NCBI GenBank assembly: GCA_030682255.1
Contig: JAUXOK010000010.1
Span: 1-64,000, forward strand
Source of the DNA: Bacteroidota bacterium
GTDB taxonomy: Bacteria > Bacteroidota > Bacteroidia > NS11-12g > UBA955
Direction of reading: 5' to 3'
Length of the DNA: 64,000 nucleotides
Position numbers and translations under genes: made by a program. The notes beneath the pieces are model-generated. The model was not told where the DNA came from, ran no database searches, and saw only the letters and a program-made list of their open reading frames with translations. The first letter of the stretch is position 1. Each line of letters starts with the position of its first letter. Positions 25,858 through 34,220 of the stretch are shown here, piece by piece.

Positions 25858-27549
25858 TTAAAAATGTATGGCTGTTTCTACCTGTTCTAAAGCGGTATCA
25901 ATTTGTGTATGGTTCTCTTTTAATATGGCTCTGGCTTCAGTTGCAAAGGCATTGGCTTGTTCTTTGTTGGCCAAACCTTTGGCATTTATCATCACATTGA
26001 AATAAGCCCCTCTTACAGCCGTTTTGATACACAACAAACCTACCGCAGCATCGGTAATGCTATTGGGATTGCCTTTTTCTACCATGTTTTTGAGAATGTC
26101 TATGCACTGAAATGCGGCTTTCATGGTATTGAGCGGTACTACAGTTGCGTATACCGAAGCATTTTCAATGGCTTGTTTCCTCAATTGTTTTTCTTCGTCA
26201 GTGGCTTTTGGCATTTGCATGGCGGTCATGATAGCATTGAAAGCATTGGTGTCTTCGTCTATCAAATGGACTAACTGATTTTTTAATTGTTGTGCCTTTT
26301 CAGCCCAATTGGAGAATTCTGCTGTTCTATCTTCCCAACCTCTTTTGTCGGCACTTAAATTGGCTACCATGGCACCCAAACTGATGCCCAATGTTGCGCA
26401 TAATGCACTCACCGAACCACCACCCGGAGCAGGACTTTCACTCGCTGTTTCGTCTGCAAATTCTTGTATGGTTAAGTCTATTAATTTTTTATTTGGACTT
26501 TTAGCCAACACGTATTCAATGATTCTTTCATCTGGGTTAAATTCGCCCAATTGATTCAAACCCAAAGATTGTATAGCAATATGAATTAATTCTTTGTCAC
26601 TAACGCCAATACTTCTACCTTGTTTGTTTAGATAATGTTTGCCCGCATCTAACAAAGGTTGCAGAGGCACTAATCCAACCAATTCGCTGCCCGTTACACG
26701 TGTGCCTCGTTCTTCGGCTTTAGCACAAACTTCGTCAAAAGCTTGATGAACAGACGTTATTTTATAATTGGTAAGGTTCATGCTGATTTGAGCCATGCCA
26801 TATTCTTCTATATACCATCCAATGGCTTTAACAGATTTTAATGTGCCGGGAATTCTAACATCTTCGCCATTTTCGTCTTTAACAACCTTGCCCGAATAAG
26901 GATTGCCTTCTCTTTTTACCCTGCCTGCTTCTCTCACATCAAAGGCAATACGATTGGCAATTCTGGTGGATTTGGTGTTCAGATTAATGTTATAAGCAAT
27001 TAGAAAATCTCTAGCCCCTATAACAGTTGCTCCATGTTTGAGTGGTAAAACTTGGGGTCCAAAATCGGGTTGCCACTCGGGTAATTTTATTTTTTCGACA
27101 AAACCTTCGTATTCACCGCCTCTGATAACAGATAGGTTTGAACGCAATTTATTTGGTTGCGCCTCTTCATATAAATACACAGGTATTTGCAGTTCGTTAC
27201 CCACTTTTTCAGCGAGTTTTATAGCCCATTTGGCACAATCTTCCATACTAATGCCCGAAACAGGCACAAGCGGACAAACATCTGTTGCGCCCATTCTGGG
27301 ATGTTCGCCTTTGTGTGTTCGCATGTCTATCAATTCTGCGGCTTTTTGGATGCCTAAAAATGCAGCTTCAACCACCAGAGAAGGTTCTCCGGCAAATGTA
27401 ACTACGGTTCTATTGGTAGCTTTGCCCATATCTACATGTAAGAGCTTAACACCTTCAACACTTTCTATGGCATTGGTAATCTGTTTAATGATCTCTGGAT
27501 TTTGTCCCTCACTAAAATTGGGAACACATTCTATGATTTGTTTCGACAT
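25858..27549 (-). CDS. ftcD: Bifunctional glutamate formimidoyltransferase / formimidoyltetrahydrofolate cyclodeaminase
   Basis: This 563-residue fusion catalyses the last steps of histidine breakdown. It transfers the formimino group from formiminoglutamate to tetrahydrofolate and then releases ammonia. The N-terminal transferase half starts IIECVPNFSEGQNPE and includes HKGEHPRMGATDVCP near residue 80. The cyclodeaminase half begins near residue 355 with SPAPGGGSVSALCATLG. The fused arrangement is known from animals and several bacteria. No other hut gene lies in the window. It is first in a two-gene unit with the MmcQ-like gene. Confidence 0.93.
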   Translation of the reverse strand: MSKQIIECVPNFSEGQNPEIIKQITNAIESVEGVKLLHVDMGKATNRTVVTFAGEPSLVVEAAFLGIQKAAELIDMRTHKGEHPRMGATDVCPLVPVSGISMEDCAKWAIKLAEKVGNELQIPVYLYEEAQPNKLRSNLSVIRGGEYEGFVEKIKLPEWQPDFGPQVLPLKHGATVIGARDFLIAYNINLNTKSTRIANRIAFDVREAGRVKREGNPYSGKVVKDENGEDVRIPGTLKSVKAIGWYIEEYGMAQISMNLTNYKITSVHQAFDEVCAKAEERGTRVTGSELVGLVPLQPLLDAGKHYLNKQGRSIGVSDKELIHIAIQSLGLNQLGEFNPDERIIEYVLAKSPNKKLIDLTIQEFADETASESPAPGGGSVSALCATLGISLGAMVANLSADKRGWEDRTAEFSNWAEKAQQLKNQLVHLIDEDTNAFNAIMTAMQMPKATDEEKQLRKQAIENASVYATVVPLNTMKAAFQCIDILKNMVEKGNPNSITDAAVGLLCIKTAVRGAYFNVMINAKGLANKEQANAFATEARAILKENHTQIDTALEQVETAIHF

Positions 27550-27572
27550 GATGTGGCAAAAATAATGAATTT

Positions 27573-27735
27573 AATGTGAATGGTTAATAGTTAAGGGTTA
27601 TTGGTTAATAGTAGATGCCTGTTGTATCGAAATTCTTGTATTATAATCCATCCCTCAGTTTTCATGCCGGACACTATTAACTATTAGACCCTTAACGATT
27701 ACACACTTAACTAATAACCCTTAACTAATAACCAG
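27573..27735. repeat. TTAAC-type repeat cluster between ftcD and aroE
   Basis: Several copies of GGTTAATAGTTAAGGGTTA and the complementary ACTATTAACTATTAGACCC fill most of this spacer. The right end overlaps the last codons and stop of aroE, so the terminal LLVKGY of that protein is read from the repeat. Confidence 0.65.
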
Positions 27736-28445
27736 AAATAATCGGCTTGTAGATGCAGCATTTCTAATCCGTTTTTAACCTTGGAACCTCTTGATTCAAA
27801 TAATGACATCATGGGGGTTTGGGAGGGATTGTAAACCAAATCATAAAAATACATTTGACTATGAATACCTGATGCTTTGATGGGTAAATATTCTTCTGGA
27901 AAACCTATGGTGCCAACAGGGGTGCAGTTAATTAGCAAATCATAGGTTTTTAGTTCTTCATCGTTTAATTCATTGTAGGTAAATTTTCCATGTCTTGTTA
28001 CAACCTTGAATTCAATTTCTAAGGTTTTAAGAGCGTATTGTATGGCTTTAGATGCGCCACCATTGCCAAAAACCAAGGCTTTTTTAAAGGGAGTTTGCCA
28101 ACGTTCTAAGCTTTCTTTAAAAGCCAAATAATCGGTGTTATGGGCAGTTAGGATCGGCAGTTTTTCGTTTTTTGAAATAATGATGGCATTGGCAGCACCA
28201 ATTGCTTTCACCTCGTCTGACAACACATCACAATAATCTAAAATAGTTTCTTTGTAGGGGATGGTGACATTAAACCCTAATAATTCAGGATGTTGGATAA
28301 AAACATCGGTTAAATCATCTATGTTTTTTAATGGAAATAGATGGTATTGCCAGTTTTTTAAACCGAGTTGTTGAAACTTTTCAGTAAAATATTTTTGAGA
28401 AAAAGAATGTGAAAGCGGATAGCCAATTAAACCAATGTCGGGCAT
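27711..28445 (-). CDS. aroE: Shikimate dehydrogenase
   Basis: AroE reduces 3-dehydroshikimate to shikimate with NADPH. The 244-residue protein has the substrate motif YPLSHSFSQKYF, the catalytic Lys in NVTIPYKETI, the nucleotide loop FGNGGASKA and LINCTPVGT. It is slightly short, as is usual for Bacteroidota AroE. The last six residues and the stop come from a dispersed TTAAC repeat, so the native end may have been altered. It starts four bases after the DedA gene. Confidence 0.94.
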   Translation of the reverse strand: MPDIGLIGYPLSHSFSQKYFTEKFQQLGLKNWQYHLFPLKNIDDLTDVFIQHPELLGFNVTIPYKETILDYCDVLSDEVKAIGAANAIIISKNEKLPILTAHNTDYLAFKESLERWQTPFKKALVFGNGGASKAIQYALKTLEIEFKVVTRHGKFTYNELNDEELKTYDLLINCTPVGTIGFPEEYLPIKASGIHSQMYFYDLVYNPSQTPMMSLFESRGSKVKNGLEMLHLQADYFWLLVKGY

Positions 28446-28449
28446 ATAA

Positions 28450-29091
28450 TTATTTTTTCATTTTATGCTGTATATACCCAATGATGATTGGTAACACAGA
28501 AATGCCGATGATGCCAAATATAACAACCTCAAAGTTGTTTTTAACAAATGGAATATTGCCAGCCAAATAGCCTAAAACTGTTACCCCGCCCACCCACAAT
28601 ATAGCACCTAAAACACAATTGATAATGTATTTTTTGTAGGTCATAGAACCTGCGCCTGCTACAAAAGGTGCAACAGTTCTAACTATAGGAATAAATCGAG
28701 CAATAATAACTGTTTTGCCACCGTATTTGGCGTAATAAGCTTCTGTTTTTTCAATATGAGAACGTTTTAGAAATAATAGTTTCTCTTTACTTTTGATTAG
28801 ATTTCCAAAGTATTTGCCAACAAAATAATTGGTATTATCTCCCAAAAGTGCAGCTACCATCAATAGTGGAATGAGTACGGCAATGTTGATGCCGCCTTGA
28901 GATGCAGCCAAAGCGCCTGCAGCAAAAAGCAATGAATCGCCTGGTAAAAGTGGCATTACCACTAAGCCTGTTTCAACAAAAATAATCAAAAATAAAATAC
29001 CATAAATCCAGTTGCCATAATTGGCTACCCACATCTCCAAATGCTGATTCAAATGTAATAAAATATCCAATCCTTCTTTGATTATTTCCAT
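28450..29091 (-). CDS. DedA family membrane protein
   Basis: This 213-residue polytopic inner-membrane protein has the DedA/SNARE-associated signature: ETGLVVMPLLPGDSLLFAAG near residue 40, then RFIPIVRTVAPFVAGAGSM with the conserved arginines. DedA proteins are thought to move undecaprenyl phosphate or other phospholipids across the membrane and support proton-motive force. A frame extension to 29130 exists, but a TACTTTTG promoter element lies just upstream of 29091, so this ATG is preferred. It is co-transcribed with aroE. Confidence 0.88.
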   Translation of the reverse strand: MEIIKEGLDILLHLNQHLEMWVANYGNWIYGILFLIIFVETGLVVMPLLPGDSLLFAAGALAASQGGINIAVLIPLLMVAALLGDNTNYFVGKYFGNLIKSKEKLLFLKRSHIEKTEAYYAKYGGKTVIIARFIPIVRTVAPFVAGAGSMTYKKYIINCVLGAILWVGGVTVLGYLAGNIPFVKNNFEVVIFGIIGISVLPIIIGYIQHKMKK

Positions 29092-29095
29092 AGCG

Positions 29096-29103
29096 CAAAA
29101 GTA
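29096..29103 (-). promoter_or_regulatory. -7 element (TACTTTTG) of dedA-aroE
   Basis: The element ends four bases before the ATG at 29091 and decides the start in favour of the shorter protein. It predicts a leaderless message. Confidence 0.6.
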
Positions 29104-29253
29104 ATAACATTTAATATGATAAAATAGCACTAGAAATTTTTGTCTAATATCTTGAAATTTTTTCTTGGTTGAGCTTATTTTTAAACGGAAAAAAATTTAT
29201 CAAATACTTGAAAATAAAATATCATAAAAAAACATTATTTTCGTTGTTAATTT

Positions 29254-29385
29254 ATGCGTGTGAATCTAAAAAGCCTCTTTACTTTAACACTAATCCTCTT
29301 GATTAGCATTTCTATTCAAAGTTGTGGTGGAAGAAAAACCATGGGAAGTGGCAAGCAAAAGAAAAATTGTAATTGCGGATTTTAA
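29254..29385 (+). CDS. 43-residue lipoprotein
   Basis: The gene encodes MRVNLKSLFTLTLILLISIS followed by IQSC. This is a basic start, a hydrophobic core and a relaxed lipobox with Cys24. The mature peptide is only 20 residues (CGGRKTMGSGKQKKNCNCGF), very basic, with two more cysteines in a CNC motif. It lies alone between dedA and a small membrane protein. The clean signal architecture makes it likely real despite its size. The role is unknown. Confidence 0.6.
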   Translation: MRVNLKSLFTLTLILLISISIQSCGGRKTMGSGKQKKNCNCGF

Positions 29386-29456
29386 AAAAGGTTTAGGAAA
29401 GTTAATTGTATTTAATCATCTTTGAAACTTTAAATTCTTAAAAACAAATTTATATC

Positions 29457-29888
29457 ATGTATAACTTTTTGCAACCCCTACATTCACATTTTAGATGGAT
29501 TATTTTTTTAGCTGCCATCATTGCTATTCTATTACCAATTGTTAATGCTAAGCAAGCGGTTAATAAGAAATCAAAGTTACCAGCTTTAGTATTTATGATA
29601 GTAATGGATTTGCAATTTCTGATGGGAATATTGTTGTATTTCTTCTATAGTCCTTTTGGATTGTCAGCTTTTGAAAATGGCATGGCATTCGTGATGAAAA
29701 ATGGAGACATTAGAAAAATAGCTGTTGAACATTTTACATTGATGTTATTAGCTTGGGGATTGGTTCATGTGGGCTATTCAAAAATTAAAAAATCTATGGA
29801 TGGTAAGCATTTGCAAAAAACCTCTTTGATTTTTTTTGGTATCGCTTTGGTATTGATTTTAGCGGGAATTCCTTGGGGTAGAATTTAG
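29457..29888 (+). CDS. Small four-helix membrane protein
   Basis: This 143-residue protein has four predicted membrane helices: RWIIFLAAIIAILLPIV, LVFMIVMDLQFLMGILLYFF, FTLMLLAWGLVHVGY and LIFFGIALVLILAGI. Histidines stand at helix ends (HSHFRW, VEHFTL, GLVHVGY), an arrangement that might bind heme or quinone, though this is speculation. It is a family I have seen as uncharacterised in Bacteroidota. It has no obvious partner. Confidence 0.7.
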   Translation: MYNFLQPLHSHFRWIIFLAAIIAILLPIVNAKQAVNKKSKLPALVFMIVMDLQFLMGILLYFFYSPFGLSAFENGMAFVMKNGDIRKIAVEHFTLMLLAWGLVHVGYSKIKKSMDGKHLQKTSLIFFGIALVLILAGIPWGRI

Positions 29889-29983
29889 TTTTATAACCTT
29901 TTTTCATCGTCAATTTGATTTTAATTATTCAGCTTGTAATTAATTTTCATGAATTATTATTTGTTTCAATATGAGAAGTTAAG

Positions 29984-30832
29984 ATGTTATTCTTAGTTTT
30001 ATCCATTCTGCTTTCAACAACTTTATTTGTCGTTTTTAGGTGGTTTCACCTAAAAAAAGTCAATTTATTGATGGCTATAGTAGGCAATTATGTGTCATGT
30101 ATTTTAACGGCATTTGTACTCAATGGCGGCTTGTATTTTCAAGATTTTTCTATCGGTTTTATCATTATTTGTTTATGTTTAGGGGTTTTGTTTTTTTTGG
30201 TGTTTTTTGCAATGGGTTATGCCTCTTCGCATATTGGAGTAGGCATAGCGAGTGCTAGTTCAAAAATGTCTTTAATCATTCCTGTTTTATTTGGCACTTT
30301 GATATTGAATGAATCATTTGATTGGATTAAAATTTTAGCATTGATTTTTGCCATTGTGTCTGTGGTTTTAATTTCTTATCAACCCAACTCAAAATTAGCT
30401 TTTCGATATTTATTAATCCCTTTTTTAATCTTTGTTGGTTCTGGTTTTATCGACACTTGTTTAAACCTTTTACAATTGCATTTTAGTAAACATCAACTCA
30501 ATAAAGAATCAGCCATAGCACTCATTTTTATGGGTGCTTTTATCAGTATTTTGCTTTATATTTCTTTAACTCAAATTAAAGTTTTAAAAGACAAACGAAG
30601 CTTTGCTTTTGGATTATTATTGGGTATTCCCAATTATTTTTCTGTTTATTTTTTGATACTAGCTTTGGGTTCAGGATTTTTGCCTTCCAATCATTTTTAT
30701 ATGATTAATAATACCGCCATTATGTTATGTTCATTTATAGCAGCACTGATACTCTTCAAAGAAAAAATTAATTATAGAAAGCTAATTGGTATCGCACTAG
30801 CAGTTGTGGCAATTTATTTGTCTGTGAAATAA
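29984..30832 (+). CDS. EamA/DMT-type transporter
   Basis: This 282-residue membrane protein has about ten helices arranged as two similar halves. The first helix pair contains FRWFHLKKVNLLMAIVGNY, and the end of the first half is VLFGTLILNESFDWIKILAL; the second half ends ALILFKEKINYRKLIGIALA. The E-x-W/K-x(3)G/A pattern at the end of each half is typical of the drug/metabolite transporter superfamily. The substrate is unknown. It is monocistronic, followed by the fic gene with its own promoter. Confidence 0.78.
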   Translation: MLFLVLSILLSTTLFVVFRWFHLKKVNLLMAIVGNYVSCILTAFVLNGGLYFQDFSIGFIIICLCLGVLFFLVFFAMGYASSHIGVGIASASSKMSLIIPVLFGTLILNESFDWIKILALIFAIVSVVLISYQPNSKLAFRYLLIPFLIFVGSGFIDTCLNLLQLHFSKHQLNKESAIALIFMGAFISILLYISLTQIKVLKDKRSFAFGLLLGIPNYFSVYFLILALGSGFLPSNHFYMINNTAIMLCSFIAALILFKEKINYRKLIGIALAVVAIYLSVK

Positions 30833-30850
30833 TTTTTTTATTCAAAAACA

Positions 30851-30867
30851 ATGACTATTTTTGTCAT
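30851..30867 (+). promoter_or_regulatory. Promoter with overlapping inverted repeat ATGAC-N7-GTCAT (candidate operator)
   Basis: The -7 element TATTTTTG (30856-30863) forms the loop of a perfect ATGAC/GTCAT inverted repeat. A further TTTTTTGTCA repeat lies downstream, before the ATG at 30885. The encoded protein starts with an XRE helix-turn-helix, so autoregulation at this site is plausible. Confidence 0.5.
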
Positions 30868-30884
30868 GTTATTTTTTGTCACTT

Positions 30885-31940
30885 ATGAAAGTTCAATTAA
30901 AAAATGCTAGAGAATCTAAAAATCTTAAATTAAAAGATGTTGCTATTGCAATGGGAGTAGACCCAGCATTAGTAAGTAAATGGGAAAGTGGAGGAAGAAA
31001 ACCGACCAAAGAACAGGTTATGAAATTAGCGGAAATTTTAGAATTAGACACAGAAAAACTATTGATAGAGTGGATGAGTGAAGTAATTCTTTATGAAATA
31101 GGCAATGATGATTTGGCTTTAAAAGCGATGCAACTAGCCGAAGAAAAAGTCAAGTTTTCATTACAACAAAACACTCATTCAGTGTCCAAGTCTCTTTCAA
31201 AAATTTTAAAAGAAATAGACGCTATGAGAGAAAAGCTAAATCAATTTCGACATCTAGATAGTTACAGAATTGCCCAAGCTATTGAACTTGAATATACCTT
31301 TGAAAGCAATAGGATAGAAGGCAATACTTTGACTTTAAAAGAAACGGACTTGGTAATTAATGAAGGCATAACAATTTCAGGCAAAAGTATGCGAGAGCAT
31401 TTGGAAGCTATTAATCACAGAGAAGCAGTAGAATATTTGAAACATTTGGTTGAAAAAAACACAGACCTCAAAGAGAGGGATATTTTACAATTACACAATT
31501 TGATTTTACGTGGCATAGATTCAGAAAATGCGGGTAAATATAGAAATGTGCAAGTGATGATAAAAGGAAGCAAACATTTGCCCCCTCAGCCCTTTTTAGT
31601 AGCCAAAGCAATGGAAGATATGATGATATGGTATCGATTGAATTCTAAAAAATTACACCCCGTTATTTTAGCAGCAGAATTGAGTGAAAGATTGGTTACA
31701 ATTCATCCATTTATTGATGGCAATGGTCGTACATCCCGTTTGATGATGAATTTGATATTATTAAAACATGGCTATGTGATAGCGAATATTAAAGGAGACG
31801 ATGCCAATAGATTGAACTATTACAATTGTTTGGAAACAGCTCAAGTTACAGGCAAAAGAGATCAATTTTATGAATTTATTGCCGAAGTTGAGCGAGATGC
31901 TTTAAAAAGATATTTGGAGATTTTGGGGAAGGGAAAATGA
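30885..31940 (+). CDS. XRE helix-turn-helix protein fused to a Fic AMP-transferase domain
   Basis: From the ATG at 30885 the protein has 351 residues. Residues 1-60 are an XRE-type helix-turn-helix (LKDVAIAMGVDPALVSKWES). Residues about 130-350 are a Fic domain with the catalytic motif HPFIDGNGRTSR near residue 275 and the inhibitory motif SNRIEGN near residue 138. The inhibitory helix at the N-terminal side of the Fic fold places it in the class II, self-inhibited group. Fic enzymes transfer AMP to target proteins; the HTH fusion suggests self-regulation, as in toxin-like modules. No separate antitoxin is present. A paralog remnant lies at 33419-33541. Confidence 0.88.
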   Translation: MKVQLKNARESKNLKLKDVAIAMGVDPALVSKWESGGRKPTKEQVMKLAEILELDTEKLLIEWMSEVILYEIGNDDLALKAMQLAEEKVKFSLQQNTHSVSKSLSKILKEIDAMREKLNQFRHLDSYRIAQAIELEYTFESNRIEGNTLTLKETDLVINEGITISGKSMREHLEAINHREAVEYLKHLVEKNTDLKERDILQLHNLILRGIDSENAGKYRNVQVMIKGSKHLPPQPFLVAKAMEDMMIWYRLNSKKLHPVILAAELSERLVTIHPFIDGNGRTSRLMMNLILLKHGYVIANIKGDDANRLNYYNCLETAQVTGKRDQFYEFIAEVERDALKRYLEILGKGK

Positions 31941-32154
31941 TGTATATTTATGGTAGTTTAACAATGAATTATTCGTTTTATTATTTTTTATTCATTCTAA
32001 ATTTCATTTTTTTAGTGTTAATAATCAATGATTTAATAAATCTATTTATTTTTTTATTTTTTTATTTTTATTGAAGTTTGTAATACTGAATGCGCAAATA
32101 GGTAGGCAAAGTATGAAGCCTTAGTAGAGGACAAAAATAAATACCAATGAAAAA

Positions 32155-32277
32155 ATGAAAAAAATTTTAATTCTTATTGTCATTATTAATTTATCAGTAA
32201 TGACCTTAAAAGCACAAGAAACAGTTATTGTATATGGAACCTATTCAACAAGCTTTTGTTGCATTTATGAAATTTAA
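32155..32277 (+). CDS. 40-residue peptide with signal sequence, possibly a truncated gene
   Basis: The reading frame starts MKKILILIVIINLSVMTLKA followed by Q, a clear signal peptide with cleavage at KAQ. Only about 20 residues follow (ETVIVYGTYSTSFCCIYEI). It sits in the AT-rich stretch between fic and the exported protein gene at 32352, near a duplication boundary. It may be a small secreted peptide or the surviving 5' end of a larger gene. The rest of 31941-32154 shows nothing supportable. Confidence 0.4.
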   Translation: MKKILILIVIINLSVMTLKAQETVIVYGTYSTSFCCIYEI

Positions 32278-32319
32278 TTTAAATACAATTTTATCATATG
32301 ATTTTAATGTTTTTTTCGT

Positions 32320-32327
32320 TAGCTTTG
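32320..32327 (+). promoter_or_regulatory. -7 element (TAGCTTTG) of the 32352 gene
   Basis: An exact TAnnTTTG match 24 bases before the ATG at 32352. It favours that start over the in-frame ATG at 32298. Confidence 0.45.
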
Positions 32328-32351
32328 AATACGATTTTAAAAACGGCAACT

Positions 32352-33422
32352 ATGTATATATTGAATAAAAAATGCTTTATATCATTAATTTTTCTCCTAT
32401 TTGTTTTTAAGCTAACAGCAAAATACAATGGATTTACTAGTTTTGATGACAAAGTGTATTTATTTAAAAAAAACACTATTCATATATTTGCTATAAATCC
32501 TAAACAAAAATTACTAGATAAAAATATACTAAAGGATACTTCAATTACTAATTTTTTGATTAGAAAAGAATTGGGCAATAACATACAAAGTGAGAATTCA
32601 AGTACTCAAATCGAAGAAATTAATAAGTTTGAAATTTTAAGTTTGGGTAATCAGTTTGATAGTTTATATGTAGCCATTAAATACAAAAACATTAAATTAG
32701 CCAATCAAGAAAGATATTGTATTTTAAAGTTTGATAAGGCCTTGAAATTTATTAAATCGTATATGATAATTTACCCTTCTACGGTAAAGTATAATTATTT
32801 TCCTAAATTTAGTGAGATGGAATTTAATCAAGAAGGCGATTTGGTTCTTGTCTTTTGTGACAGTTCAAAAAACATATCTTATGCAAACTTTAATTTTAAT
32901 GAACAGAAATGTAGTTTGAGAATAGACAATAAGAGTGTCATTGCTTTAAAAAATGATTTTAGATTTAGTTTTTTTGCTACAAATTTGACTGTTTTGACTC
33001 CAAATATTTACAAAGTTAAAAATTCTAATTTGTTTTATTTACAACCGTTTCCTTATGTGTTTAACCCAACTTATCAATTGATTTTAGACCCGTATCAATC
33101 CTTTGAAAATATCAAGAAAAGACAAGAGGAAATACTAAAAAAATCGGAGTTTGTTGAATTGAAAAGTTTGTTTCAGAATATTAAAGGAAATAATTTTGTT
33201 GTTTTAAATGTATTTGAACAAAATAATGACATCATATTTTACGTTAAGAATTTAGAAAAAAACACCTTAGAAAAGGTTACTTTTAAAGAAGGAAACAAAC
33301 AACCAATGTTTGATTCTTTAATGAATTTAGATCCAGAAACAAACTGTTTTGTTTTTTCTTATAACTACTCTAAATTTATTATAATTGATGGTGATGAAAT
33401 TGAGCTTTTAAAAATTGATTGA
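32352..33422 (+). CDS. Exported protein, paralog of the 54982-56061 product
   Basis: This 356-residue protein begins with a signal peptide (MYILNKKCFISLIFLLFVF, then KLTA). The upstream in-frame ATG at 32298 precedes the promoter element and is not preferred. Sections such as YVAIKYKNIKL, YLQPFPYVFNP and the end DGDEIELLKI line up by eye, in order, with ALLQYEKKYIQY, YIAQFPFTLLL and GNKVYELKK of the protein at 54982-56061. I infer a divergent two-member family, perhaps of beta-propeller-like build, of unknown function. Its stop overlaps the start of a fic 3' remnant. Confidence 0.65.
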   Translation: MYILNKKCFISLIFLLFVFKLTAKYNGFTSFDDKVYLFKKNTIHIFAINPKQKLLDKNILKDTSITNFLIRKELGNNIQSENSSTQIEEINKFEILSLGNQFDSLYVAIKYKNIKLANQERYCILKFDKALKFIKSYMIIYPSTVKYNYFPKFSEMEFNQEGDLVLVFCDSSKNISYANFNFNEQKCSLRIDNKSVIALKNDFRFSFFATNLTVLTPNIYKVKNSNLFYLQPFPYVFNPTYQLILDPYQSFENIKKRQEEILKKSEFVELKSLFQNIKGNNFVVLNVFEQNNDIIFYVKNLEKNTLEKVTFKEGNKQPMFDSLMNLDPETNCFVFSYNYSKFIIIDGDEIELLKID

Positions 33423-33541
33423 ACTATTACAATTGCTTAGAAACAGCCCAACTAACAAGCAATAAAGATTTGTTTTATGAATTTATTGCCGAAGTTGAGC
33501 GAGATGCTTTAAAAAGGTATTTGGAGATTTTGGGGAAGTAG
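33419..33541 (+). pseudogene. 3' remnant of a second fic gene
   Basis: Forty codons in an open frame (LNYYNCLETAQ, TSNKD, FYEFIAEVERDALKRYLEIL) match the C-terminus of the Fic protein at 30885-31940. The last 60 bases are nearly identical, while the middle differs (LTSNKDL against VTGKRDQ). It has no start and no catalytic motif. The exported-protein gene appears to have replaced the rest of this paralog. The near-identical 3' ends form a direct repeat flanking the region 31930-33480. Confidence 0.8.
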
Positions 33542-33586
33542 ATCTGATTTGAGTGTTTTATTCAATAACTTTATATTTACATTCCT

Positions 33587-33594
33587 TACTTTTG
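33587..33594 (+). promoter_or_regulatory. -7 element (TACTTTTG) of the IMPACT gene
   Basis: It lies 11 bases before the TTG at 33606 and inside the longer frame that begins at 33549, arguing for the TTG start. Confidence 0.5.
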
Positions 33595-33605
33595 CATTCC
33601 AATCC

Positions 33606-34220
33606 TTGTTTGCACTAGACTCATACAACACCATTGTTTCTCCCCAAACTTTCGTTTACAAATCAAAAGGGAGCAAGTTTTTGGCATTTGCTTTTCCCGT
33701 AAATCAGGAGATTGAGATTAAAAAACATTTGCAAGATTTGAAACTTCAGTTACCTGATGCTTCTCACCATTGCTATGCGTATGTGTTAAATTTTGATAAA
33801 CAAGTATTCCGTGCCAATGATGATGGCGAACCAAGCAATACCGCTGGTAAACCCATTCTAAGACAAATTCATCATCTTGATTTAACCAATGTTTTGGTGG
33901 TGGTGGTTAGATATTTTGGCGGTACACTTTTAGGCGTTGCTGGATTGATTGAAGCATACAGCAATGCAGCCCTTGAGGTTTTGGAAATTTGCGAAATTGT
34001 AAATCATCCAATTTATGAAAGATATGAATTGCAATGTGATTTTGGGAAAGAACAAGATATATATTCGCTTTCAAAACAATATCAGTCAGTAATAATCGTT
34101 AAACAAGAACAAAGTGTTTTTTGTGCAGAAATTAAAATACCTTTGCGCTCGGTGGAAGATTTTAAAAGAAAAACCAAAGAACTCTATTTCATTAAAATCA
34201 AATACATTGGCATAGCATGA
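33606..34220 (+). CDS. yigZ: IMPACT/YigZ family protein
   Basis: This protein of about 204 residues belongs to the UPF0029/IMPACT family, linked in other organisms to translation control. It has KGSKFLAFAFPV near residue 22, HHCYAYV, the signature DDGEPSNTAGKPIL and VVVRYFGGTLLGVAGLIEAYS, and a second smaller domain at the C-terminus. Family members usually begin a few residues before a YxTI motif. With the promoter at 33587 this favours a TTG start at 33606 rather than the frame start at 33549. Its stop overlaps the next gene by four bases. Confidence 0.88.
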   Translation: MFALDSYNTIVSPQTFVYKSKGSKFLAFAFPVNQEIEIKKHLQDLKLQLPDASHHCYAYVLNFDKQVFRANDDGEPSNTAGKPILRQIHHLDLTNVLVVVVRYFGGTLLGVAGLIEAYSNAALEVLEICEIVNHPIYERYELQCDFGKEQDIYSLSKQYQSVIIVKQEQSVFCAEIKIPLRSVEDFKRKTKELYFIKIKYIGIA

